Below are positions 1 through 11,047 of a DNA stretch of 64,000 nt, one piece after another. The notes under the pieces are model-generated. The model ran no database searches. It had not been told where the DNA came from and saw only the letters and a list, made by a program, of their open reading frames with translations. Position 1 is the stretch's first letter. Each line of letters begins with the position of its first letter. The translations under genes were made by a program, and so were the position numbers. The stretch is from Panulirus ornatus (taxonomy: Eukaryota; Arthropoda; Malacostraca; Decapoda; Palinuridae), in assembly GCF_036320965.1 (NCBI RefSeq), contig NC_092239.1, positions 3,686,820 to 3,750,819 of the forward strand. The letters are read 5' to 3'.

Positions 1-104
1 AGAGGATTGGCAGTTGCAATTCTGATTTGAACCTATGTAGGTTTGATCCCAGGTGGTCCTCTGCATGTATGGCGGTCAGTAATGCTAACCACTACACCAA
101 AAAG
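1..104 (-). mobile_element. tRNA-derived SINE head (truncated)
   Basis: Read on the minus strand, this begins with a pol III A-box-like GGTGTAGTGGTTAGC and, about 60 nt on, has a decayed B box (GGTTCAAATCA against the consensus GGTTCGANTCC). A better copy with a perfect B box lies at 54239-54475, which identifies the family. The element is cut by the window edge. A (GT)n tract abuts its 5' side. Confidence 0.6.
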
Positions 105-130
105 GTGTGTGTGTGTGTGTGTGTGTGTGT
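105..130. repeat. (GT)13 microsatellite
   Basis: A perfect dinucleotide run directly abutting the SINE head. Confidence 0.95.
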
Positions 131-2260
131 ATTCTAGTTTAACAAAATTCAAAATATTTTTCCCTATATTTCATATGAAATCATTAAATTGCTTGCTAGT
201 TAGTTGCTCACAAGTAGTTGTAACTTTATCATTTTTACTTAACTTGTTAGCAGATTGTAATACTGTACCTTAATTATGGTCCATCAGAACCTATCTGTGC
301 CTCACACTTTGAATTACAAATATTCTAATATCAGGTTATTACATGATTATATTCCTATATCTAACTTGCATTTTAATGCATAATTACATAATGTCTTATG
401 TAACCTCAGTGTCAATTTTATTATAAACCTAATTGTATCTAATTGGTTACCAGATAGATATGACCCTTTTTTACAAACTGATACCTCTGTAAACTCAATT
501 TAGCCACAGGTAGTTGTTTCTCTAAAACAGTATGTAGATAGTGTCAGCTGATTTCTGTACCTTGTTGCTTTGTTATTAGTGAGTTACAAAAAGAACTGTA
601 CATGTAATATGTTATACTCTACATTTTTATCCTCATTACTCAGATATTCCAAAATTATGATTCATTATTATTACCAATTAGATGTATACCCTTGGCATAC
701 CCTTGATAAAGATTGTTAACTCTGTGATTTCATTATAACCATCAAAGACTAAAATACCTAAATTGTTTTAGCTTAGCAAAGAGAAGGTTAAGAGGTAATC
801 TAGATCAGGTATTAAAAAGAATCAGTGGTTTCAATAATCTCCATCTAGCAAACCACTTAGGGAGAGATTTGTCTGATTTCCCTTGTATTAATAGATACAA
901 ACTTATGGGCAAATGTTTTGCACCAGGATTGTAAACATGTAGAATGATTTACTAGTTTAGTTGAAAGCCGAATTAATGATATGTTTAAGAACAGACGGTA
1001 TATATTTTGCTTCAAATCCACATTTGACATTATTTGCATCTTCTTAGTTACATGAAAATTGTACAGGTTTATTTCTCTGTACGGCTTTCTTCTCTTAACA
1101 TACTAATCTTTGAGTTTCTAATCTCTTCTAGTATCACAACACCCTTGTTAGGACCTAATATCTGTTGCTGTTTGAATTTCTTCGTATATGAGCACTCTTT
1201 ATGTCTTAGAACAGGACTTGATTTCTAGTGCATTCCCTAAATAATTACAGTAGTTATTTTTGGTATGTTAACTATAGTGTGGCTAAGAAAACAGACTCTG
1301 AATTATCAGTTATTGTACGAAGTACTCTACAGGAAAGCTTTATCATACAGCATTCAACTAATTGGTAAGCTCTTGTATATGGACTTTCCCATATCTCCTA
1401 ATACAAATGCATTTTATAATAATCAGTATCCACATGATTTTATTCAGTATGATTTGGCCTGTTTTTGATGCTTGTTGAAAGTAGTTCCTACCACTGCTGC
1501 ACTGCAGTGTTGTTAACAGTTTTACTTATGAAGCTTCAGTTGTTACCTGCCTCTTTAGCGATTCACACTCATCACGTGAGCTGACTTTATTTTTCGGTAT
1601 TTTCTACATCTTGCAGTTATGGCATCCAATTCAACAAGAATTCATTGGCCAGACCTTCCAGAGAAGGATTGAAACATAAGTAAGTTGTACTAACACTCAG
1701 AAAATACACATTTTGTAAATGACTGCTGAAAGGTGAGAAGCAAAGTGATTTAATGAAAGATTACAATGCTGGTTCATCAACTGTCCCTGATATTGCAGTT
1801 CAAGAAGAACAAGTACAATATTCCAATTCTTTGTAAAATCAAAATCAGAAAAAGCTATTGCTAAGTGAAAGACTCTAACCAAACCTATATTAGGGCAGCT
1901 AGAATGGTTCAAACTGAAAAGATTTGAAGGTGACCAGTTTCGTGTTAAAGATTAATTGAAAAGGCTTTATTTTTGCTTAAAACTATTATGATTGTAGATA
2001 GTTACAGAAGTAACTTGATGTAGAATATTTGGGGGTAATGCTTTTGTGACCAGCATAATGTGATTTATATTACTTCCTAGTTTTAGCTGATGCAGAATGA
2101 TAAAGCTTTTCTAGCATTATGATGCTCATGGCAAAAGAAATGGTGCAAAAGTAAACTTACTTTTTGTTGCACATCAAATTTTCATACGCAAAAACTATAT
2201 AAAAGTTCATTTTTGAAAGATGAATTTTTGGACTTTATCTCAAGCTTTTGAATATTCCAG
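131..2260 (+). other. Intron sequence upstream of the first visible M13 exon
   Basis: AT-rich sequence with no exon that can be joined in phase to the peptidase exon at 2261. A splice-flanked segment at 1617-1679 was examined and rejected because the required phase ends in a stop codon. The upstream peptidase exons therefore lie left of the window. Confidence 0.6.
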
Positions 2261-2384
2261 GCTGAGGAGATGATCAAAAGGGTTCGTAAAACATTTGAAG
2301 AAAATTTGGAGTCTGTGCATTGGATGGATGAAAAAACTCTCAAAGCTGCCCTAGAAAAGGCTTCTTCCATATCTGAGATGATTG
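2261..2384 (+). CDS. M13 peptidase exon a (M13_N helical region)
   Basis: Acceptor TTCCAG before 2261 and donor GTACGA after 2384. Entry phase is 0 and exit phase is 1. It encodes [16 protein letters not shown], then WMDEKT, then ending SEMIG. This is the helical stretch found upstream of the catalytic half in M13 enzymes, where the WMD-E-T motif is typical. Confidence 0.9.
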
Positions 2385-5300
2385 GTACGATATTGTTCAC
2401 ATATTACTTTTGAAAATGTTCAGTGTACAATAACAACACCAGATACTGCAGTATTATTGTATTATTGACAGTTTCCCAAAAATTTTAACATTTCATTCTT
2501 AAAGTGTCAGTATCCCTTTTCAGGTTACCCAGATTATATCCTCGATAGAGAAGAACTCGACACAAAATTTACTGACTTGAAGGTTATGGAAAATGAGTTC
2601 TTTCAAAATAATGTCCGTGTTAACAACTTTAACATCAAAGAGAACTTAGCCCGCTTGTTCAAGCCAGTAAATAAAACACGATGGGATATGTCTCCACCCA
2701 CTGTCAATGCTTATTACTCTCCTACTAGGTAAGTGAATTCCCCTGCATTGAATGTGTATGTCTCCTGAAAGTAGATATTGCCATATAGTATTTCTAAGGT
2801 GGCAGTTTGATATTTGAAAATCATTTCTCTGCAGGAAGGTATTTCCCCAAGTATCATGATTTTATATTGGCTTTTAGAGGTTTTCTTTATGAAGGAAATG
2901 TTTTTTGACAAAATATGTCAAGCAGCACAGATCATGCTGACGTTATTTTGGTCTCTGTCTTGTGCTATAACCTGTCAAGCAGTACCATGTATGCTGAAAA
3001 ATTTTGCCGTCTTCTGTAATATATCAAGCAAAGCATTTGCTGAGGTCTCTCTGTACAAAGTTTATTCCTGTGGTATGCTAACAGCAAATAAGATTTGTAG
3101 CCCTAGGAAAGTTAAACTGTGTGAAGATCTTAACAACAGAAAGGTCTTTTGAGTCATCATCATTATTAGAAGACAAGTGCCAAGGAGCTCTCTTTGCATA
3201 GTACCGATAAGGTACACTCTGTCAAGCATTTCCTTCTCTCTTTTTTTTGTGATAAATTGTAGGAGAAAAGATGATGGGTTAGCTCAAAAATTAGACGTGA
3301 GCTTGTAAAAGCTTGCTTTTGAGCCAGAGCCATCAACTGTCCTAAACCTATAAGGCTGAGTAGCCTCCAAGAACCATTAGAATTTGAGACTGAAGATTTA
3401 CTAATGGCAGTACCAGCAGCAAAGTGTAGGTATGACATCTAATAGCTTGGCAAGTGCTTGTAGTACTGTTTTCAAGAAGACTTTCATGCAGCTTTTCAGG
3501 ACTCATTACAGTTATGCTTATTATGAGCATCTGGCATGACTGTAGCATTTTATTTCATGAACATGATAGAGGGACAGGCTCAAAGAGGTGCATTTAGCAA
3601 GTTCAGAAGCAATTTTTTAACATTTTTCAGGATTCTCTGGAATCCTTTTGAAGTGGTTAAAAGTGGTCAAAAGTGAGTTCCAAAATTGGAGTTAATATTG
3701 GGTACTGATTAGTGATCACTGTTTTTGTTGTACATCATATAGTTTCACATAAATAAGATATGAAATTATATGGTACAAGAACAGAGATGTACATTATGAA
3801 TTTTATTGCAGCTCTTGTTTGAAAAATTATTTATCTGTATAAAGTCATTATTGAAGTTCCCTAAAGCAAGAAAAAGTTAGATATTAGAAATAAGTGAAAT
3901 ATTATGAATTTTGTGATATGTTTTATTGCTTAATTTCTACTTCAGGAATGACATTGTGTTTCCAGCGGGTATACTTCAAGCACCATTTTTTCACCATGAC
4001 AACCCAAAATCTCTCAACTATGGTGCTGTGGGTGTTGTTATGGGCCATGAGCTTGCACATGCTTTTGATGATCAAGGTTTGTATTTTGTGATGTGATGTT
4101 TCAGCATAAATTGTTATGACTTAATTGTTTGAGATAAGTCATTGTATGTGATTACATGAATCACCAAATATCCTTTTTGTAATGATACACTTTCATGTTC
4201 TTCTTGAGAACAAGTAAGGTAGTAAGGAACATAAGAATGGTAAGTATTCAATTTTCTGCATTCTAGTCACAATCTTTTTACTGGGGTGTCCTGGTTTCTT
4301 ATAGACAGACCAATTAATAGTTTTTGAATTTTTGAGGAGTCCAAAAAACTTCTTCCTAAATTGCTGTGTACTTTTTATTTTCTTCAGTAGTTTGTGAGTT
4401 GCCTGCCATCTTACAATTGGGAGTGCTTTCATTTCCTTTACTCACTGGCTAATTCTTGTTCAGAAGATAGCATGTTTTAAATTCTCAGAAAACAGTTTCT
4501 TCCCTCCTATTCCTCTTTTACCCATCTGAGAGTCTTTCATTCACTGCAAAGTTGTATAAGATTTCATGACCCTGGGTGGTCCGTGAATGTGTCATGGTCA
4601 GGTACGCTAACCGCTACACCATGGGAGTCCATATATTGGATAGGTTTACAACTGCATTAGAACTCAAGCCTTCTTGACACTATGATTCCTGCAGCTTGTT
4701 TCTATCTATCTATTCTATCTATATCTCTGATGCCTGTTCCCGACTGGAACTCCCTCAATGGGGTGGTCACGGCAAAAGAATCTCTGTAAGAGTGAACTCC
4801 AGTGCTGCTTCTTAGCTTTTGGTGCCTCACCTCAAAAGGCCACTGGTAGAGGGCATCTCTAGTGCAGTGTTGCAGAGGCTCTTATCTAATATTCCCAATG
4901 ACCACTTCTACCTAAAGCTTCCACCAAATGTTCCTACCTACTACTTTTACCTAGCGTTTCTACCTATTGCTCCAGCCTAAAGGTTTGTACCTACTACTTC
5001 TATCGACTGCTTCTATCACTTGGCCAAAAGGCAGGGCTAGCGTATAGCGCTCATAGCAGGAAAATCTAATTATGAAGAATTAGCTGTTTGAGTTATGTGT
5101 TGTCAAGTGTTATGTATGACAAGGAGAGATTGTATGTTTGTAGACAGAATGCCAGTATTCCACATGTAGGAGAGGAAGAAAGAAAAGACTGTGACCTGGG
5201 CCAGAGGAATACAACTTGACATCCCCTGAAGAGCTGCTTCACTACACAACCATCACTGACCCTTCTGATACCTAAGTGGGTAGTACTGGTGATATACCTC

Positions 5301-7616
5301 CCTGGTCGTTGGCTGCCTACCAGCTACTACCTACTACCAGCTATGGTTTGTTTCCTGCAAGGTATTGGTTGTGATCAGATCTGCTTTCACTCTTCTGCCT
5401 TGTCACCTAAAATATAGTTGGCTTGGTGCTCCAGTATGAATATGGCCAGTGAAAGAGTACCACTTACAGGGAAAAGGAGATCATAAGATATACATTGTTA
5501 ATTTTGATGACACATTTTCTTTTTCACATTGTTATCACAAATAGCCAAAGTTGTTCACTATATAGTCAAAATATAAAAGCATGTAATATTTATCAAAGAA
5601 GGTAATTCTTTGCTAATTCTTTTCAGGAAGAAAATATGACAAGGATGGGAACTTACACCAATGGTGGCAACAAGAAACCTCTGATAAATTCAAGAATTTA
5701 ACAAAATGCATGGTTGACCAGTACTCGGCATATAGCCTAAGAGGAGAAAAACTAAATGGCAAACTTACTTTAGGTTGGTCATACATTTTTTGAATTATTT
5801 GAATTATCATATTTCATTTCACAATGATAGGATTTAGATTTTGAAAAATAGGAAATGGGAAGGATGACTACGTGAGTGTGTATGAACAAAGTAAGGAAAG
5901 GAAGGGGATATTGAGAGTAAGGTAGAAGGACAGGGAGGAAGTACATAGTCAAGTATATAGTAAACATAGAGGAATGCTTAGAATTCTGCAAGGACAGGTA
6001 TTCACTGAGGAAGCTTTGTATGGGCCACCCTTCTTTATAATGGGAGAAGGCATACTGAATGTAGTTTGTTATAATTGAAAGCTACTACAAACTCATTGAG
6101 CCTTTGGTTATTTCATTGCGTTACAATATTCTTGATGATTAGCCCTTGATATAGCTTTCTCTTACAGTTAATAATCTTCCTTCCACTGGGGTCTGATGAT
6201 GTATGCACAGTAGGGTGTCATTATATATTTCACTTTATTGGAGAGAAGTAAAAGTATTGCTTCTGTCAACCTGCAAAGTATGATTTTTTTGACAGTTTCA
6301 AGTTCAGAACTGAATTAGAATTGAATCTGAGTGGTTCTAACCAAAAATCATATGCTACCCTTATTCAGGGGAGTAATACAGTACTCCTTATTCAAAGGAT
6401 AAGAACTACTGCAGTTGACAGTTATACCTTCTTACTGTCAGTTTTGTTTCATTGTGTATACTGAGTTGTTGGGCATAATTTTGGTGCTGACAATTCACTG
6501 TTTAAGTTCATTAAAAAAAATACTTATAACAAGGCCTGAATATTAATTCAATTGCTAGCTAACTTCCAGCTACTAAGAAAATGGTGAATGGTGAAGTCGT
6601 GAAATGGCTCAACTCAGTTTTCACAATACACATACAGAACAGGACAGAAGAAATCAAGATTGGTAATATGAAGGTAAAAATAAGAGAAAACATTTTAACT
6701 AAAAGAGACTTTAGCAGGGATAAGATAGTTTTACTTTGGAAGGAAAATTAAACACACCATTGATCTGATTTGTAGGTGAAAATATAGCTGACAATGGTGG
6801 GTTGAAAGCAAGCTTCCGGGCATACCAGGAATGGGTACAAGAGAATGGGGAGGAGAAAGCTCTACCTGGTATTCATCTTAATCATCAGCAGCTCTTCTTC
6901 CTTGGTTTTGCTCAGGTTTGATCTTTAGTATTTTGATTGTATCTTGACTTAAGTGAAGAAGAACAGTATGATTCAGAGAATGATGTGACAATTCATTTAC
7001 TGTAAAAGTAATTCTTGCTAATGTGAACTGAATATGATAACCACACGATTACCCACTGACAGAATTAAGAAAATTTACAGCTGTGTCAATTTAGTTACTT
7101 ATATTATGGTAAGATGGATATATCTGCCAAAGTATGAAGATTGGAAGGATTTAGAGATGATGCCTTTGCATGATACTTGAAGTACTGTAACGGGATAAGC
7201 TGAACCACAGATAACAAGGCCCTCAGCCCTCTCCAATCCACTCAAATGCACTGTAAACAGTTATCAAGGCACAGAAAATTAAAAGTGGCATATCCTTTAC
7301 AAATGCAGTAGTCTTTTATCTCTGTGGCAGCAAGAAAGCTGACAAGAATCACCTTTATTTTTGCAAAGTGAAAGAAAATTTTTGTATAATACAGTGCCTC
7401 CATCTGATTAGATATAGTATCTGTATTTATCCCAAACAGGTATGGTGTTCATCTATTACTAAAGAAGCAGCTCACCTAGAGATCATGAAGGACTCACATG
7501 TACCAGGCAAGTTCCGTGTATTTGGATCTCTCACAAATTCTCAAGATTTTGCTAAAGTTTTCAAGTGTATAAAAGGATCAAAAATGAATCCTAAGAGGAA
7601 ATGCACAGTTTGGTGA
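2261..7616 (+). CDS. M13 (neprilysin/ECE-like) zinc metallopeptidase, 3' half, six exons
   Basis: Join 2261-2384, 2524-2728, 3946-4076, 5627-5773, 6776-6915, 7440-7616. The exon sum is 924 nt, 307 residues plus TGA, in one uninterrupted frame, with intron phases 1, 2, 1, 1 and 0 and GT-AG at each boundary. M13 enzymes are usually type II membrane ectopeptidases of about 700-800 residues that cleave small peptides outside the cell, so roughly the C-terminal 40% is visible. Conserved family residues that can be read are NAYY (substrate backbone binding), HELAH (two zinc His and the catalytic Glu), ENIAD (third zinc ligand Glu, with Asp four on), a His and Arg in SHVPGKFR, and terminal CTVW. All catalytic residues are intact, so this looks functional rather than a pseudogene. 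Neprilysin versus ECE cannot be settled without the N-terminal part. Confidence 0.95.
2524..2728 (+). CDS. M13 peptidase exon b (NAYY motif)
   Basis: Acceptor TTTTCAG, donor GTAAGT, exit phase 2. It continues [12 protein letters not shown] through [17 protein letters not shown]. The Asn-Ala pair of NAYY holds the substrate backbone in M13 peptidases. Confidence 0.92.
2729..3945 (+). other. M13 intron b/c, no further gene seen
   Basis: A 1.2-kb AT-rich intron. Open stretches on both strands here (such as 2814-3152 and 3166-3438) have no splice or motif support. Confidence 0.6.
3946..4076 (+). CDS. M13 peptidase exon c (HExxH zinc site)
   Basis: Acceptor CTACTTCAG, donor GTTTGT, exit phase 1. 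It encodes [16 protein letters not shown] and then [20 protein letters not shown] supplies two zinc-binding histidines and the catalytic glutamate. The [11 protein letters not shown] block is characteristic of M13. Confidence 0.95.
4561..4634 (-). mobile_element. tRNA-derived SINE fragment in M13 intron c/d
   Basis: The minus strand reads a GGTGTAGCGGTTAGCGTACC head matching the family at 1-104 and 54239. The B box is lost, so the copy is truncated. Confidence 0.55.
4699..5273. mobile_element. Interspersed repeat R1, copy 1 (non-autonomous, unclassified)
   Basis: Aligns by eye along its full length with 9703-10256. Both start TTCTATCT..CTGATGCC, share CTCCAGTGCTGCTTCTTAGC, a degenerate block of about 14-nt CTACCTAATGTTCC units, GGACAGAATGCCAG, and CACTACACA..CATCACT. 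No coding capacity is seen. It sits in the M13 intron. Confidence 0.75.
5274..5626 (+). other. Rest of M13 intron c/d
   Basis: Nothing recognisable besides a few extra CTACTACC units at 5320-5345 that may belong to the R1 repeat. Confidence 0.5.
5627..5773 (+). CDS. M13 peptidase exon d
   Basis: Acceptor TCTTTTCAG, donor GTTGGT (weak but in phase), exit phase 1. It encodes [14 protein letters not shown] and later [11 protein letters not shown] and LNGKLTLG. It bridges the two zinc-ligand exons as expected in M13 enzymes. Confidence 0.92.
5774..6775 (+). other. M13 intron d/e, no further gene seen
   Basis: AT-rich sequence. No repeats longer than short homopolymers were recognised. Confidence 0.6.
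6776..6915 (+). CDS. M13 peptidase exon e (third zinc ligand)
   Basis: Acceptor TTTGTAG, donor GTTTGA, exit phase 0. It encodes [20 protein letters not shown] and ends QLFFLGFAQ. The Glu of ENIAD is the third zinc ligand and the following Asp orients it. Confidence 0.95.
7440..7616 (+). CDS. M13 peptidase terminal exon
   Basis: Acceptor CCAAACAG before 7440, entry phase 0, stop TGA 7614-7616. It encodes [20 protein letters not shown] and [17 protein letters not shown] and ends [10 protein letters not shown]. The His and Arg in the SHVPGKFR stretch and the closing C-x-V-W are family signatures. Confidence 0.95.
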   Translation, partial: VWCSSITKEAAHLEIMKDSHVPGKFRVFGSLTNSQDFAKVFKCIKGSKMNPKRKCTVW

Positions 7617-8102
7617 AATTAAGGGTGTATTTTAAAGCTGAAATAATTTGTAAGTGAAGAAAGGAAGATAAATTGGTGAATAGAAGCTTCAGAATGCTAT
7701 ATTGAAGTACAATATTATTGTAATTTTTCAGTACTTATTTGTAGACCCTGGTTTGCATGTTACAACTCAGTAAACATGGGTCATTGTTGTGTTAGAAATG
7801 AATACCGGTGTATTTTAGATTCTTTATAATATCTGCAGTACTTACTGTATTTTTTAATATTTCATATAATTGGACAGAAATAATGCCTTATGAAATTTTC
7901 AGTTGAAAATAGAAATAATGATGAAGTATGAGATATATTTTCATTGACTATAAAATCAGTATTAATTAGGAAAGATATGATTTTTCTGTAAATGGTATAA
8001 AAGATTTAGTGTGTAATTAATTTTTTTGGTTAATTTTTTTACATGGTCAAATTTCAAGGCTTTCGCTACTCACAATAGTTAAATATAACATTATAGAATA
8101 AA
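7617..8102 (+). promoter_or_regulatory. M13 gene 3' UTR with candidate poly(A) signal
   Basis: AT-rich sequence after the stop. The first clear AATAAA hexamer that I picked out is at 8097-8102. The cleavage site itself cannot be placed from sequence alone. Confidence 0.45.
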
Positions 8103-8259
8103 ATGAGGGTTTTGGATTGAATCAACAGGGTACAAAACTTCAAAACTTCTGGGATAAGAGGTTGAAATTTATTCTAGCATTCATGAAGACTTGTACATTA
8201 CATCATACTGTGAACAAGTATGCCTGTACATGAGTTCACACACACAAGGAGGAAACTCC

Positions 8260-9300
8260 TTTGATGGATAGAAGATTGTCTAAATGGAAAGGAAAAAAAG
8301 GACACATATCAGAAGAGCCTTCTCAAAATAGGTTGAAGTCACCAGCAGACTGCCACAGGGTTCTGTTCTGGGACCATTACTCTTCTTGATTTACTGGTAT
8401 GTAAATGACTTGCCTGAAGGTATGGACTCGTACCTGAATATGTTTGTGGATGATACAAAAGTCATAGTTGAGAGGTCAGAAGGATGCATCACTTTACAAG
8501 GGTACTTTGACAAATTCCTATGTTGATGAAATTCACCCTAAGTAAATGTATTGTAATGAGGGTGGTATAAATTGAAAGAAGGCCTCAATATGGTCATCAT
8601 CCAACTAGAAATAAGCTTCAGCATTTTGTGTGAGAGGACTTGGGAGTCGACATTAGCTCAACCCTGTCACTATAGTCCCACACTAAAAGAATGGTTAAGA
8701 AGACCAATTGTCTGCTGATAAATATTAGAATAGCTTTAAAGAATATGGATAAGGAAATGGTATCAAGTTGTTTATATCCTACTTAAGGCCAAAACTAGAA
8801 TATGCTTCTTCAGTTTGGTTACTGCAACTAGAAAAGCACAAAGAGTTAACAGAGAAGGTCCAGAGGAGGGCAACAAAGATGGCACCAGAATTAAGAGAGA
8901 TGAGTTAAAGGGAACAGCTAGAAGCCTTATATAAATTCACCTTGGAGGAGATTAGTAAGGGGTGACTTGACCACCTTTAAGTTTTTAAATCTGATTGATT
9001 AAATAGATGGTGAATAGTTCTTTGAGAGATGAAGGTATAGGACAACAGAGGACACAGCATTGAATTAACCAAGAAACTAGTTAAGAAAGATGTAAAGAAG
9101 TACTTTTATAGTACGAGAGTAGTGGATGAATGGAATAACTGACTGAAGACGTGGTAGACACATAAAGCATACTTAAATCTGAAAAGTTGTATGATGATAC
9201 AGTGTTTAAGAGATGGAGCTCTAAAAGTATAAAACTCCCTCCCCATACAGTACAAATAGGTAATTACACACAAACACACACACACACACAAACAAAAACA
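8260..9300 (+). mobile_element. CR1/Jockey-like LINE, decayed RT 3' half plus tail
   Basis: In shifting frames the plus strand reads VTSRLPQGSVLGPLLF, VNDLPEG, FVDDTKV (catalytic FADD with Ala to Val), DLGVDISS, LRPKLEYASSVW and KVQRRATKM, in the order typical of CR1-like reverse transcriptases. Frameshifts and stops make it a pseudogene. The 3' end reads ACAAATAGGTAATTACACAC and runs into a short (CA)n. Confidence 0.85.
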
Positions 9301-9333
9301 CAATAGAGATGAGGCTCCATGATTGTTGAAGTC

Positions 9334-9371
9334 TCTCCCCTTACCGTAGAACTATGTGATTACACACACAC
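9334..9371 (+). repeat. Second LINE-tail motif with short (CA)n
   Basis: Repeats the tail pattern of the LINE just upstream: CTCTCCCCTTACCGTAGAAC, then GTGATTACACACACAC. Confidence 0.5.
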
Positions 9372-9409
9372 TTATGTAGAGGTATTAGAGTTCGAGAAAT
9401 CTATGATCA

Positions 9410-9702
9410 GGGTTTAGAGATATATGTACCAGCAGTCAGTTATAGAGAAGGAGATGGAGAAATGTTTGAAGGAATGGTTTAACAGATGTAATGAAGCACA
9501 AGAAAACATAGACACTTTGGAAGATATATAGAAAATGCAGGTCAAGTTGCATTTAAGAGATACAAGAGGACTAGAAATGAAAACAGTGCATCAAGACAAG
9601 ATAGGAGAAACAAGCAAGATATAAAAGAAACAGATTGATATGCCAAAATAACAAATAAACCCAAATTTGTAAGGGTTAAATTAACTGTAAAGGAGTAAAT
9701 TA
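9410..9702 (+). mobile_element. CR1-like LINE, region before the RT, 5' piece
   Basis: Reads in one frame FKRYKRTRNENSASRQDR and then PKFVRVKLTVKE. This is the basic linker that precedes the RT domain in CR1-like LINEs. It is interrupted at 9702 by the R1 repeat and resumes at 10257. Confidence 0.7.
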
Positions 9703-10256
9703 TTCTATCTATTTATCTATATCTCTGATGCCTATTCCCTTCAGGAACTCCCTCAAGGGGGTGGCCATGGGAAAAGGCTCCATAACTGGTGAACTCCAGT
9801 GCTGCTTCTTAGCCTTTAGTGCCTCACCCTTAACAGGCCACTCACAGAGAGAAAACTCTACCATAGTGTTTCCAGAGGCTCCTACCTAATGTTCCTCTTG
9901 GCTACTTCTATCTAATGTGTCCACTTAATGTTCCAACCTACTAATACCTAATGCTCTTGCCTGATGTTCCTACCTACTGCTTTTATATAATGCTCCTACC
10001 ATTTTGCCACAAGGCAGGGATAGTGCACAGTAGTAGCAGGAAAATATGGAGTTATGAAAATGAGTCGTGGAGTTCAGCGTTGTCAAGTGTTATGTAAGAC
10101 AAGGAGAGTTGTATGTTTATGGACAGAATGCCAGCATTCCACTTGTGGTTGAAGTGGAAAGAAAGACAGCTACATGGGTCATAGGAATGCAGCATGACAA
10201 TCGCTGAAGTGCTGGCTCACTACACAGTCATCACTAACCCTTCCAATACTGGGGAC
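9703..10256. mobile_element. Interspersed repeat R1, copy 2, inserted in a LINE with 7-bp TSD
   Basis: A full-length relative of 4699-5273. It is bounded by TAAATTA at 9696-9702 and at 10257-10263. Removing the insert and one TSD copy restores a continuous LINE reading (VKE..T-LR-EGN). It has internal degenerate CTACCTAATGTTCC tandem units and no coding capacity. Confidence 0.85.
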
Positions 10257-10900
10257 TAAATTACTAGATTAAGGAGATGAGAGGGTAATGCTACCAATAA
10301 AGATAAGGACATCCAGTATGTGAGGAATTGAATACCAAGTTTCATAAAGTGTTTACATTTTAAGATCCAAGATCCATTGAGGAAGATACTTTTGGAAATA
10401 ATGACATAAATCTGGGAGAAGTGAGAGGACTCATGAAGAAGCTAGACCCACACAAAGCTTATGGTCTAGATGACATCTCACTATGCATACTCAGAAAGTG
10501 CCTGGGATCCTCGATAAACCATTTACCAGGCAAGAAATATCCCTCAATGAAGGGAATGGAATAGAATGGTAAAGATTGAACCAACATAGTACCAATATTA
10601 TAATAAGTGACAGAGAAGTGGTGCTGAATTAAAGGCTAGTTCTACTAATGAGCATAACTTAGGATGTTAAAGAGGGTAATCAGAAAACAGAAGAGTACTT
10701 GACTGGTACAAACCATGTAAGGATAACATGGATTCAGAAGATCTTGTGTTATGAACATGCATGATTTTCATGTTAAAGCAAGCAACACTTAAGAAATGGG
10801 ATGGGTGGATGGACTGAATATGAGTGGACTACCAGAGGGCCTTTAACAATGACCTACACAGATGACTGATGATGAGGCTAAACATCAGTCTGCTCTCTCT
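10257..10900 (+). mobile_element. CR1-like LINE, RT 5' half (decayed)
   Basis: Reads GEVRGLMKKLDPHKAYGLDD (RT motifs 0-1, 'KLDPSKA.GPD'), then remnants of NYRPV..L and RKQ..EYLTG. Multiple stops are present. It belongs to the same family as 8260-9300 but is a separate fragment, since it carries the upstream half of the RT. Confidence 0.8.
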
Positions 10901-10944
10901 CTTTGTAACTCTTGACAAAATCCTGTCATAGGTGCACACACCTT

Positions 10945-11047
10945 GATCCTTTTGTTTTCTATGTAGATGCTCAGATACCTATATAACCAGGCAGATACAC
11001 TAACTGCTACCAAAATTACAGAACTGCATATCTACATAGAAAGGATA
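10945..11047. repeat. Imperfect inverted repeat
   Basis: GATCCTTTTGTTTTCTATGT at the left is complemented by ATCTACATAGAAAGGAT at the right, with about 70 nt between. The loop contains a decayed minus-strand tRNA-SINE-like head (GGTAGCAGTTAGTGTATCTG). Confidence 0.5.

Noticed and set aside
1617..1679. Possible upstream M13 exon between TTGCAG and GTAAGT
   Set aside because: It has good splice signals, but the phase needed by the next exon (0) makes its last codon TAA, and its translation does not resemble the conserved region preceding AEEMI in M13 enzymes.
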